DNA of 64,000 bases from Caldanaerobius polysaccharolyticus DSM 13641 (GTDB lineage Bacteria; Bacillota; Thermoanaerobacteria; Thermoanaerobacterales; Caldanaerobiaceae). Both the position numbers and the translations under genes were made by a program. Positions 44,413 to 53,099 of this stretch are shown piece by piece (within the stretch, counting starts at the first letter, position 1; the number at the start of each line of letters is the position of its first letter). Where the stretch lies: assembly GCF_000427425.1 (NCBI RefSeq), contig NZ_KE386494.1, positions 990,524-1,054,523 on the forward strand, in the 5' to 3' direction. The notes beneath the pieces were generated by a model. It did no database searches, had not been told where the DNA came from, and saw only the letters and a program-made list of their open reading frames with translations.

Positions 44413-45414
44413 CTAGCGAAGAATCACCTGCTGACCTTCTTTAAGCCCCGATACGATTTCAACCTGGGTTGCCGTCTGGATACCTATCTCTACATCGATC
44501 TCCCTTTTTTTATCCCCCTCCATCACCTGAACGTACGTCCTGCCCATATAAGACCTTACAGCGGCAGCAGGTAGCAGTAAAGCGTTATCCTTTTTCTGAA
44601 GCACTATGGTAAAATCCGCTATATGACCCATCTTTACATAGGACGGTAAATTGTCCACCTTGATAAACATGGCATTTTTCCTGTTGTCATCGGCGGCTTC
44701 CGCCGTATCCGCTGGAGACACCGTTACAGTTCCCGTATAATGCTTGCCGTCTATCACCACATCGGCTTTCATACCCGCTTTTACGTATTTATAATTGCTC
44801 ATGTCCAGAGCTTGATAATACAGTTGAACGCTGTAAGGATCCGCGACTTTTATAAACGCCTGGTACTTAGCTATGTTGCTCCCCTGTTTGACGTTCTCAT
44901 CCACAAATGTCACCACGCCATCCATCGGCGAAAACATTTTAGTCTTTTGAAGCTGCTGACTTAAAACGCTGTACTGCAGCTGGGCTTCTTCAAGATCCAG
45001 CTTTAAAAGCTCTATGGTGTACTTGTCCGCTTTGTTGTTCACGGCCTGTTCCAGCCGAATTTTAGCCTTCTGCACCTCATACCCCTGTGTTTGCAGCCTG
45101 TAAGGCACATCTCCCGGTTCCAGCTCAGCCAGCAATTGCCCTTTTTTTACGCTATCGCCTGCTTTAACGTATACGTCTTTTAAACGGCCTTCCATATCCT
45201 TAAAAGACAGAGGCACCTCCCGGCTTGATACAAAAGTGCCCGTACCTGACACTTGCCTCACGATACTACCTCTGGTCACCTTTGCGAAGGTATATGTGAC
45301 CTGAGGAGGTTTTATCAAAGGCGGCGCCAGTGCCTGCTCTTCTTTGGGCATGATAGAGCTACAGCCTGCCGTACTGGCCGCGATCAAGGCAGACAATACC
45401 CACAGGCTAAGCAT
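44413..45414 (-). CDS. HlyD/MacA-type membrane-fusion lipoprotein
   Basis: Adaptor subunit of 333 residues. A lipoprotein signal with lipobox STAGC (about residue 18) is followed by a biotinyl-lipoyl-like half-motif (GRLKDVYVKAGDSVKKGQLLAEL), a helical hairpin (about 110-170), the second half (FSPMDGVVTFVDENVKQG) and beta-barrel domains. The longer frame to 45480 overlaps the upstream ATPase gene and lacks the lipoprotein signal at its start, so I use the ATG at 45414, which directly follows the previous stop codon. It links ATPase and permease to extracellular export. Confidence 0.9.
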   Translation of the reverse strand: MLSLWVLSALIAASTAGCSSIMPKEEQALAPPLIKPPQVTYTFAKVTRGSIVRQVSGTGTFVSSREVPLSFKDMEGRLKDVYVKAGDSVKKGQLLAELEPGDVPYRLQTQGYEVQKAKIRLEQAVNNKADKYTIELLKLDLEEAQLQYSVLSQQLQKTKMFSPMDGVVTFVDENVKQGSNIAKYQAFIKVADPYSVQLYYQALDMSNYKYVKAGMKADVVIDGKHYTGTVTVSPADTAEAADDNRKNAMFIKVDNLPSYVKMGHIADFTIVLQKKDNALLLPAAAVRSYMGRTYVQVMEGDKKREIDVEIGIQTATQVEIVSGLKEGQQVILR

Positions 45415-45415
45415 C

Positions 45416-46090
45416 CTATACAATTTGCCCGTCCTCCAACGTGTACACAACATCTGCCACCTCCATAATAGCGGGGTCATGGGTAGCTATGACCACTGTT
45501 AACCCCTCGTTGTCCACCAAATTCCTAAACAACTTTAAAACCTGAAGCCCCATCCTGCTGTCAAGCTCTGCCGTAGGCTCATCAGCCAGCACCGCTGCTG
45601 GCCTATGCGCAATGGCCCTGGCTATAGACACCCTCTGCTGCTCGCCCCCTGAGAGCTCTAATGGCCTGTGATCCATGCGCTTTGAAAGCCCTACCACAGC
45701 AAGCGCTTCCCTGGCCATCTTCTTTCTCTGGTCTTTTGGCACGCCCGCTATCCTGAGGCCAAATTCAACGTTTTCATAAGCCGACATAAGGGGCAGCAAG
45801 CCAAAAGACTGAAAAACGTATCCTAATTTGTACCTCCTTACGTCATCTCTTTCTCTTTCGCTAGCCTTAGAAATATTTTTACCTTGAAACAACACATCGC
45901 CAGCAGTAGGATAATCTAGCGCACCCAGGATATTCATGAGAGTAGTCTTGCCAGATCCTGAACGGCCTTTTAATGCGACGAGTTTTTTTTCTTCAATGGT
46001 TATGCTCACATCCTTGACAGCGTGTACCACTTCTCTGCCTGTTGTAAAATCCCGGCAGACGCCATGGGTTATAAATACGTATGAAGACAT
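45416..46090 (-). CDS. ABC transporter ATPase (LolD/MacB type)
   Basis: A 224-residue ATPase with Walker A GRSGSGKTT, signature LSGGEQQR, Walker B AVLADEPTAELD and a C-terminal THD. It is the first gene of the four-gene exporter operon (ATPase, adaptor, permease, AbrB-tailed ATPase). Two ATPases for one permease suggest a heterodimer or alternative subunits. Confidence 0.92.
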   Translation of the reverse strand: MSSYVFITHGVCRDFTTGREVVHAVKDVSITIEEKKLVALKGRSGSGKTTLMNILGALDYPTAGDVLFQGKNISKASERERDDVRRYKLGYVFQSFGLLPLMSAYENVEFGLRIAGVPKDQRKKMAREALAVVGLSKRMDHRPLELSGGEQQRVSIARAIAHRPAAVLADEPTAELDSRMGLQVLKLFRNLVDNEGLTVVIATHDPAIMEVADVVYTLEDGQIV

Positions 46091-46206
46091 TTCCCTCCCC
46101 CTTGTCGTCTATTTGATTTTTATTATAACACCGGGGTTTTGAAATATCAAACGCCTTCAAATTAACCTTACAAATACGATGACAGTACCAACATGCTTAT
46201 GTTTAC

Positions 46207-46233
46207 AAAATAGCTCCGGGCATCCCGGAGCTA
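46207..46233 (-). terminator. Terminator after the yhaN-like gene
   Basis: 10-bp perfect stem TAGCTCCGGG / CCCGGAGCTA, immediately after the stop codon, followed on the minus strand by TTTTGT. Confidence 0.75.
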
Positions 46234-48144
46234 TCATATTCTAATAATACTTACGCTACCGCCATTTAATTTTTCTACCACATCAATTTCCCTTTTATGA
46301 CACGTAAATAAAATCACCTGACGCTTTTTCCCGTACTCCACCAAAAAGCCCAAAGCATTTTCAAGCCTTTGGTCGTCATACTGTACCAGGGCATCGTCGA
46401 GGATCAAAGGGGGATTTTTATCGCAAGACACCATGTCGGCCAGAGCTATTCTAAAGCCAAGGTAAATCTGATCCGCCGTTCCACCGCTCAGCTCAAAAGG
46501 GGATTTAAACACGCTGTACTCCGGAACAACAACCGACAGCTTAAAGCCATCGCTGTCAATGCCCACTTTCTCGTACTTACCTGTTATGGATTTTATAGCC
46601 TTCCCCGCTCTGCGTACAAGGGATGGGGCAAAGTCTGTATTGATCTCTTCAAGGCAGCTGCTCATAACGTTATAGGCCAGCTTACAGGCCCTGTACTCAA
46701 AATTCATCTTATCCAGCCGCTCATCCAGCAAGGCAATCTCCTGCTTCAACTCAGGTATCCTCTTGAAAACCTCGCAATCCTTCCAGCGCTCCTGTATAGA
46801 GGCAATCTGGCTTATTACTTTCTCCTTTTCCTCCGACTTTTGACCTATTACCTTATTTATCAAGCCATTTAGGTCCTCGCCACTACCCGCTATATCGCTT
46901 ATACGGTATTGTCTCGCGTACACAAAAAACTGGCTCATGAGACCTTCAATGCGCCTTTGTAGCTGTTTTGCGCTGCTTTCTCTCTCCTCTTTAGCGAATC
47001 TCAGGCGATCTACCTTTGATTGCATTTCGCCTAATCTGGACTTTATCCCATCAATCTCTGATATAAGCTGCGCAAGCCTTAGGTATTTGCCCTTACATCT
47101 ATAACCTAAAACGGTCAACGCAATGCCGGCCGCTGCCACCACAAAAGACAAAGGGTTGAAAAAAACAGCTACCAAGCCTATGGCCGCGAGCGCCGCACCC
47201 AATGACAGATATGCTCGATATACCGAAAACCGCCTCAATGCACCATCCACATCATCGACTTTGCCCGGCAACAGCCTCTTGACTTCCCTTTGCCTTTTGT
47301 TCAGTTCCTCTCTTGCTTTTTTTAAAGAAGAGTCTTCCAACTCCTTTATTTCGCCGCTCAATGTCTCTATCTCAGATTTCAACCTGGCAAGCTGTCCTTT
47401 GTACTCTCCTACGACAGCAGCTACAGGTTTGAGCTCATCCAATCGGGCAATCTCTTCATCCAATTCTTTAAGCTGTTCTTTAAGTTCCAGCAGCCTCGAT
47501 TCATCTTGCATCATAAGCCGATGCTGGTTTATAAGCTCGTTTAACTCTTTTTCTAAAGAGTCTCTTTGCTCCATTAGGCTATTTATCGATACGTCTTTCC
47601 TTCTGCTAGAAAGTTCTTTTATGCGGCTTTCAAGATAAGACAGGGCATTGGAAGCATTCACATCCTCTTGCCCCGTATGGACGAGGTTTACTAGTTTGTT
47701 GTATAAGTCCCCCGTGTCATCCGACACCTTTGTTACAGAAAGCTGCCTTATAAAGACCGTATTGTCAAAAGCATTTGACGTTAAACCTGTTATGTCTTCA
47801 CCTTTAATATCCAGCTCCTTGCCCCTTACCATATCTGAAATCTGGCAAAAATCCCTTTTGTAGCTTTCCCTATCAAATTTTCTGTGTATCATGATTTTTC
47901 TCTCGCCATCGGCTACCACCATATACCCCTCGCACTGGCTGCCGTCCCACGGCATATACGCCACTCTGTCAGGTGTCCTGTTTTTCTTTTCGCTGAGGCC
48001 GTAAAGCATAGCCCTTATAAAGGCGATTAACGTGCTCTTGCCGCTTTCATTGGACCCAAAGACTATATTTAGGCCATCTCCCAGAATAAGTTTTAAATCC
48101 CGCAGCTTGCCAAACGACTTCACGTAAAGCTCTTTTATGATCAT
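46234..48144 (-). CDS. YhaN/SbcC-like AAA ATPase
   Basis: A 636-residue SMC-like ATPase. Walker A is FGSNESGKST near the N-terminus; coiled coil occupies about 165-300 and 370-480; the ABC signature FELSGGTADQIYLG and Walker B NPPLILDDALVQYDD close the protein. Between the coils, residues ~325-360 form two hydrophobic helices (LGAALAAIGLVAVFF, FVVAAAGIALTVLG), so the coiled-coil apex may be membrane-attached instead of carrying a zinc hook, as in B. subtilis YhaN. It overlaps its nuclease partner by 4 bases. Probable role: DNA end processing. Confidence 0.88.
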   Translation of the reverse strand: MIIKELYVKSFGKLRDLKLILGDGLNIVFGSNESGKSTLIAFIRAMLYGLSEKKNRTPDRVAYMPWDGSQCEGYMVVADGERKIMIHRKFDRESYKRDFCQISDMVRGKELDIKGEDITGLTSNAFDNTVFIRQLSVTKVSDDTGDLYNKLVNLVHTGQEDVNASNALSYLESRIKELSSRRKDVSINSLMEQRDSLEKELNELINQHRLMMQDESRLLELKEQLKELDEEIARLDELKPVAAVVGEYKGQLARLKSEIETLSGEIKELEDSSLKKAREELNKRQREVKRLLPGKVDDVDGALRRFSVYRAYLSLGAALAAIGLVAVFFNPLSFVVAAAGIALTVLGYRCKGKYLRLAQLISEIDGIKSRLGEMQSKVDRLRFAKEERESSAKQLQRRIEGLMSQFFVYARQYRISDIAGSGEDLNGLINKVIGQKSEEKEKVISQIASIQERWKDCEVFKRIPELKQEIALLDERLDKMNFEYRACKLAYNVMSSCLEEINTDFAPSLVRRAGKAIKSITGKYEKVGIDSDGFKLSVVVPEYSVFKSPFELSGGTADQIYLGFRIALADMVSCDKNPPLILDDALVQYDDQRLENALGFLVEYGKKRQVILFTCHKREIDVVEKLNGGSVSIIRI

Positions 48145-49259
48145 AGGCCAGATCCCTCCAGCGCCTTTATGCCTAGCCTCAGGGCTTCCTTTATCACCTT
48201 TTTTTCATCCTCTCCTGCACTGCTTAGCATTTCATTTAGCTTTCTGGCATAAAGGCCCTTTATGCCCGGTTCTTTTTCCAGAGCAGAGGGATCTATGTCT
48301 ACATCGGTTTCATCCACAATATCCACATAAAATAACCCATCTTTTACTCTGTCAGTGAGTTGATCCACCATAAAGGGAATATTTAGCCCATCTTTGTATT
48401 GTTGTTCCACACAGCCTTTGAGATATACCCTCAGTATGGCGCTTTTTTTACCGGCCCTTTTCACCTGGCGCATCAGCTCCTGAACATCCGGCATGTCCGT
48501 CACATCGATCTCCACCACAACGTATTCCCTGGCGCATATTGGGCGAAAATCCACATCGCACCCTTTCTCATCCAGCGTGCATATCACAAAACCCCTGGGA
48601 CCGCACTCGCTGAAATCCCTGCCTTCTATATTGCCCGGATAGCACCACCACGTCTTTCCCGCCCGCCTCAGGCCTGAATAAGTATGAATATGGCCCAGTG
48701 CAGCATAATCCAGCCCTGAGCTCTCCAGATCCCTAGACCTTATGGGGTTATAAACGCTCTCCTGTGCCACATCTCCGTGAATAGCCATGATGTTTATCCT
48801 GCTGCCGTCTTCCACCTTAAATCCTTCCAGGGCGGGTTCTTTCGCATAAGATTCATTAAAACCCCATCCGTACACCGAAACATCTAAACCCATCAAGTCA
48901 AATCTCTCTATTCCGTGGGAGAATATATGCACGTTTTCAGGCCAATCTGAAACCCTGTAGTACGACTCTCTGGTGTAAGGATCGTGATTGCCCGGCGCTA
49001 TAAAAACTCTTACAGGGTACAGTTCACCTAGCTTTGAAGCAACGTGTTTTACAGTGCTCCTTAAAACCGACTGATCGTCAAAAAGGTCGCCGGATATGAT
49101 GAGCATGTCAACCCCTTCGGCTTTTACTGTATCAATAGCCCTGTCAAAGGTCATCATCATTTCTCCCCTGCGGATGGACGAAAGGCGGGGAGGTAGCCCC
49201 AAAAACTCTGAATCCAGATGTATATCAGCCATATGAGCGATCTTTAAAGCCATAATCAA
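48141..49259 (-). CDS. YhaO/SbcD-like DNA repair exonuclease (metallophosphoesterase)
   Basis: A 372-residue calcineurin-like nuclease. Metal motifs are ADIHLD, SGDLFDD, APGNHDPYT, IHGDV and GHIHTYSG, as in SbcD/Mre11. The ~100-residue C-terminal part should contact the ATPase. Overlap with the YhaN-like gene (ATGA) shows a two-subunit complex. Confidence 0.9.
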   Translation of the reverse strand: MIMALKIAHMADIHLDSEFLGLPPRLSSIRRGEMMMTFDRAIDTVKAEGVDMLIISGDLFDDQSVLRSTVKHVASKLGELYPVRVFIAPGNHDPYTRESYYRVSDWPENVHIFSHGIERFDLMGLDVSVYGWGFNESYAKEPALEGFKVEDGSRINIMAIHGDVAQESVYNPIRSRDLESSGLDYAALGHIHTYSGLRRAGKTWWCYPGNIEGRDFSECGPRGFVICTLDEKGCDVDFRPICAREYVVVEIDVTDMPDVQELMRQVKRAGKKSAILRVYLKGCVEQQYKDGLNIPFMVDQLTDRVKDGLFYVDIVDETDVDIDPSALEKEPGIKGLYARKLNEMLSSAGEDEKKVIKEALRLGIKALEGSGL

Positions 49260-49281
49260 TGTAAACCCCCTATATAGCCAA

Positions 49282-49315
49282 ACATGGCATAGATCCCTAG
49301 CAATCTATGCCATGT
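49282..49315. repeat. 13-bp perfect inverted repeat between operons
   Basis: ACATGGCATAGAT (49282-49294) and ATCTATGCCATGT (49303-49315), loop of 8 bases. It lies after the HEPN remnant; no T-run follows on either strand, so termination would be inefficient. It might be a terminator, an operator or an element end. Confidence 0.55.
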
Positions 49316-49342
49316 CTAGCATAACATAATTGACGTATCAGT

Positions 49343-49739
49343 TCAAGAACTCAGTTTATTAACATACTTTTCCATAGCATTAATAAACTTTTCTGCATTT
49401 TCCACTTGTTTTTCAGCATCTTCCCTACTCGCTATATAAAAATCATTGTAATCACTTTTATTTCTAATTCTTTCTGCGCTCATCAATATTTTTGAATAAC
49501 ATCTATCAAAAATTCCTGTATTAACAAAATGCTGGTTAAAATAAGCAATAACACTAGAATGTTTTTTAGAATCAAAATGCTCGAATGCCAACACAGCTCT
49601 TACAGCATGAAATATTGAATAATATGACCTGTTAAGAGATTGAGAATATATTATTATCAAGAAGTAATTTAGATGCTTTTAAATCGTTTTTAGCTTTTTC
49701 TATTCTATATTTAGCCAATTCCCTTGTAGCATCATCCAT
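49343..49739 (-). pseudogene. HEPN-domain protein, frameshifted
   Basis: An ATG at 49737-49739, overlapping the end of the nucleotidyltransferase gene by 8 bases, opens MDDATRELAKYRIEKAKNDL and the frame ends at 49632 after LLDNNIFSIS. The neighbouring frame at once continues the HEPN fold (SLNRSYYSIFHAVRAVLAFE, with the R...H motif) to a stop at 49343. A single-base insertion or two-base loss near 49645-49655 joins the two parts, so the gene appears inactive. HEPN proteins in such pairs are ribonuclease toxins or nucleotidyltransferase partners. Confidence 0.8.
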
Positions 49740-50088
49740 AAATCCTGATACATTCTTTCTCAATGTTCCTGAAGAGAGGAAGTATCTCAATATACTTTTT
49801 ATAGCTCTGAACGCTTTGGACATACAAAGAAACCAATATACCATGTTTTAGCGACAAATCGACCATAATATCCGTTATCTTATCATCATACTTTTTAAGA
49901 TCTTCTTCTCCTTCATTAACTAACACCATGATATCTACATCCGAATCACAGGAATAATCTCCGCGTGCATAAGAACCGTATAAAATAATGTTCTCCAGTT
50001 TATTATTAAAAAGGCTTACCATATTATTTTCGATTTCTTTTAATATTTCTTTTAATCTTTTATTAGTAATAGCAGATATACTCATCAT
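49732..50088 (-). CDS. MNT-type nucleotidyltransferase (antitoxin-like)
   Basis: A 118-residue minimal nucleotidyltransferase with the signature GSYARGDYSCDSDVDIMVLV, i.e. GS followed by the DxD metal motif. In known MNT/HEPN modules the MNT enzyme modifies and silences the HEPN RNase, by AMPylation in studied cases. The first two residues are both Met; either may be the start. Here it precedes a frameshifted HEPN gene, so the antitoxin may be an orphan. Confidence 0.88.
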   Translation of the reverse strand: MMSISAITNKRLKEILKEIENNMVSLFNNKLENIILYGSYARGDYSCDSDVDIMVLVNEGEEDLKKYDDKITDIMVDLSLKHGILVSLYVQSVQSYKKYIEILPLFRNIEKECIRIYG

Positions 50089-50175
50089 AAAGATCTCGTC
50101 CTCACTTTAAATATTTACCATCCCATATTAAATTATAACATATTATTGTGTCAAACAGTAACTTCACACCTTCAT

Positions 50176-50862
50176 CTACAGCCTTATTTCCACCCGATCA
50201 AAATACCCCACAACCTCATCCCTGGCCTTTTGCAGATACGCTTTATCGCAGTTTTGCCTGCCACACAACGCCGGGTTTAAAACTCCATCGCTATACCTAT
50301 AGCCCTGAAGCACATATTTTCTGGCGCCTTTAAGCCATTGACCTATCCTCTTTATATCCTCAATGCTCAGCAGGCGAGGGTGCACCGTAGTCCTGAACTC
50401 GTAGTCCACGGGCGAGCTCTTTATAATGTCTACACTTATATTTACTTTTTCTATATCTCTTACCTGTGTCAAAAAGTTCCTGTAGCCGTCCAGTGGTGCC
50501 TTTACATCCATGGCAATATAGTCCACCAGCTTCTCTTCAATCAGCTCTTGCACCACCTCAGGTCTCGACCCATTAGTATCCAGCTTTATCAAAAAGCCTG
50601 ATGATTTTATTTTGACCATCAGGCTTTTTAACCCATCCCAGAGGGTAGGTTCTCCACCGCTTATACATACACCGTCTATCAGGTTTTTTCTCCTGCCCAG
50701 ATACCTCAAAATGTCCTCATCGGTAAGGTTGGCTTTTTTGTTTATGACAATGGAGCTGTTGTGACAATATGGGCAGCGAAAATTGCAACCACTTATAAAC
50801 ACGGTTGTGGCGATTTTGCCTGGATAATCGACAGTAGAGACAGGCATAAAGTCATATATCAT
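50176..50862 (-). CDS. nrdG: Anaerobic ribonucleotide reductase activating protein
   Basis: Radical SAM enzyme of 228 residues that makes the glycyl radical on NrdD. The cluster cysteines are C26, C30 and C33 (GCNFRCPYCHN) and the GGEPTL motif binds SAM. It overlaps nrdD by 4 bases (ATGA) and shares its NrdR-controlled promoter. Confidence 0.92.
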   Translation of the reverse strand: MIYDFMPVSTVDYPGKIATTVFISGCNFRCPYCHNSSIVINKKANLTDEDILRYLGRRKNLIDGVCISGGEPTLWDGLKSLMVKIKSSGFLIKLDTNGSRPEVVQELIEEKLVDYIAMDVKAPLDGYRNFLTQVRDIEKVNISVDIIKSSPVDYEFRTTVHPRLLSIEDIKRIGQWLKGARKYVLQGYRYSDGVLNPALCGRQNCDKAYLQKARDEVVGYFDRVEIRL

Positions 50863-52934
50863 ACGGCGAATTCCTTTCTGTCTTTAAATTCCTCTTTCTT
50901 GCCGTTGTTCCAACACTGCACCGGCCTGTAATATCCTACTACCCTGCTGTAGACCTCGCAGTCATTCCCGCAATAAGGACATGTAAAATGCTCTCCCGAA
51001 ATATAACCGTGATCGTTGCACACGGAAAAGGTTGGTGTAATCGTATAGTACGGTATCCGGTAATTGTAAGCGATCTTCTTAACCAACGCCTTGCAGGTTT
51101 CCACGTCGTTTATCCTCTCACCTATGAAGCCATGCAATACCGTTCCTCCCGTGTACTTGCACTGCAACTCTTCCTGAAGGTCCAGCGCTGTAAATATGTC
51201 GTCAGTAAAGTCCACAGGAAGCTGAGTGGAATTGGTGTAATATGGCTCATCGCGGCCACAAGTTATTATATCCGGAAACATTTCTTTGTCCTTTTTGGCT
51301 AGCCTGTACGATGCCCCTTCTGCAGGCGACGCCTCCAAATTGTAGAGAATCCCCGATTCCTGCTGGTATTCCTCCATCTTTGCCCTCATAAAATCCAGTA
51401 CTTCCAGCGCAAAAGAGCGACCTTTTTCTGTGGTTATATCAACGCCCATAAAATTCAATAGCGCTTCGTTCATGCCTATAAGACCTATGGTATTGAAGTG
51501 GTTCTGCCAGTAGGAACCAAACCTCTTGTATATATCCCTCAGATAGAACCTGGCATAAGGATACAAACCTTCTTGGGTCAACCTCTCCAACACCTCACGC
51601 TTTATCTCAAGGCTTGTCCTGGCTATGTCCATGAGCCTTCCCACTCTCGATAAAAACTCCTCTTTTGTCTTGGAAAGATATCCTATCCTTGGCATATTGA
51701 TTGTCACGACACCGATGGAACCGGTCAGTGGGTTAGCCCCAAAAAGCCCGCCCCCGCGCTTTCTCAGTTCTTTGTTGGAGAGACGAAGTCTGCAACACAT
51801 TGACCTGACATCTTCAGGCTTCATATCGCTGTTTATAAAATTGCTGAAATACGGAAGGCCGTACTTTGCTGTCATCTCCATTACCTTATCCACTACAGGG
51901 CTGTCCCAATCGAATTCCTTCGTGATATTGTAAGTGGGTATGGGGAATGTGAATATGCGGCCACTGGCATCTCCTTCCATCATCACCTCGGCAAAAGCCG
52001 TGTTGAGCATATCCATCTCTTTCTGAAACTCTTTGTACGTCCTATCCATAAGCTGCCCGCCTATTATCACGGGCTCATCGGCTAGTATACCAGGTACAAC
52101 CAGATCCATGGTTATGTTGACAAAAGGAGTCTGAAATCCTACCCTCGTAGGGACGTTCAGGTTGAATATGAACTCTTGCATAGCCTGCTTGACCTCTTTA
52201 TACGTGAGGCCATCGTAGTATATAAACGGAGCCAGGTATGTATCAAAATTAGAAAACGCCTGAGCTCCCGCCGCTTCTCCCTGGAGGGTGTAGAAAAAGT
52301 TTACGATCTGTCCTAACGCCGTCCTGAAATGCTTTGGCGGTTTGCTTGCTACCTTACCCTCAACTCCTGTAAATCCGCTTAAAAGCAGATCGCGCAAATC
52401 CCAGCCGCAACAGTACACAGACAGCAAGCCTAAATCGTGAATGTGAAAATCTCCGTTGACGTGAGCATCCCTTACCTCTTTGGGATATATCTTGTTGAGC
52501 CAGTACTTGGAGATCACAGTAGTAGATATGTGGTTGTTGAGCCCCTGAAGGGAAAATCCCATGTTGCTGTTTTCGTTTATCCTCCAATCTACCTTGCCAA
52601 TGTACTGATCAACTGTCTCCTCTATGTCCAGAAACAATTTTTTAAAATCCCTGATATCCTGATGCTGCTTTCTGTACAGTATATAAGCTTTTGCCGTCCT
52701 GGCATGGCCGTTTTCTATGAGCACTTTTTCCACTACATCCTGGACATCCTCAACCGACGGTATGGAATCATTGAACCTCTGTTCGATAACCTCTACCACC
52801 TGCAACATAAGCGCATGGGCTATGGTTCTGTCGCTTCCTCCAACCGCTTTAGCCGCCTTAAATATGGCCTGTTCTATTTTGCCCTCTTCAAAAGGCACGA
52901 CGGAACCATCCCTTTTTCTAATATATGTAATCAC
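50859..52934 (-). CDS. nrdD: Anaerobic (class III) ribonucleoside-triphosphate reductase
   Basis: A 691-residue glycyl-radical reductase that makes dNTPs without oxygen. Residues 1-90 form an ATP-cone (MITYIRKRDGSVVPFEEGKIE), the active-site region includes VRSMCCRLRLS, the zinc site is CPYCGNDC, and the radical glycine is about G667 in RVVGYYRPVQCWN. Formate or thioredoxin-type reductant cannot be told from sequence. Confidence 0.95.
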   Translation of the reverse strand: MITYIRKRDGSVVPFEEGKIEQAIFKAAKAVGGSDRTIAHALMLQVVEVIEQRFNDSIPSVEDVQDVVEKVLIENGHARTAKAYILYRKQHQDIRDFKKLFLDIEETVDQYIGKVDWRINENSNMGFSLQGLNNHISTTVISKYWLNKIYPKEVRDAHVNGDFHIHDLGLLSVYCCGWDLRDLLLSGFTGVEGKVASKPPKHFRTALGQIVNFFYTLQGEAAGAQAFSNFDTYLAPFIYYDGLTYKEVKQAMQEFIFNLNVPTRVGFQTPFVNITMDLVVPGILADEPVIIGGQLMDRTYKEFQKEMDMLNTAFAEVMMEGDASGRIFTFPIPTYNITKEFDWDSPVVDKVMEMTAKYGLPYFSNFINSDMKPEDVRSMCCRLRLSNKELRKRGGGLFGANPLTGSIGVVTINMPRIGYLSKTKEEFLSRVGRLMDIARTSLEIKREVLERLTQEGLYPYARFYLRDIYKRFGSYWQNHFNTIGLIGMNEALLNFMGVDITTEKGRSFALEVLDFMRAKMEEYQQESGILYNLEASPAEGASYRLAKKDKEMFPDIITCGRDEPYYTNSTQLPVDFTDDIFTALDLQEELQCKYTGGTVLHGFIGERINDVETCKALVKKIAYNYRIPYYTITPTFSVCNDHGYISGEHFTCPYCGNDCEVYSRVVGYYRPVQCWNNGKKEEFKDRKEFAV

Positions 52935-52944
52935 AGCTGTATAC

Positions 52945-52991
52945 CCCCAATATATAGTATACTAATACAATTATCATACTATATATTCTAC
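52945..52991 (-). promoter_or_regulatory. Two NrdR boxes upstream of nrdDG
   Basis: Two 16-base sites, 52945-52960 (CCCCAATATATAGTAT) and 52976-52991 (ATACTATATATTCTAC), match the palindromic NrdR consensus ACACWATATATWGTGT imperfectly, 11-12 of 16 positions. Their offset is 31 bases, three helical turns, which is the spacing known for NrdR. They lie directly before nrdD. Confidence 0.8.
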
Positions 52992-53032
52992 CACCACAGA
53001 ACTAAAATCTCAAGAGATGGTTTTAAAAATAT

Positions 53033-53074
53033 AAGGTAGCAGAAGGATTTTTCATGGATTTCCTCTGCTACCTT
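53033..53074. terminator. Terminator after the Wzz-like gene
   Basis: Arms AAGGTAGCAGAAGGA (53033-53047) and TCCTCTGCTACCTT (53061-53074), 13 paired bases with one bulge, with T-rich sequence on the minus strand. Confidence 0.75.
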
Positions 53075-53099
53075 TTGAAACAAGTAAAAATATGCTTTT

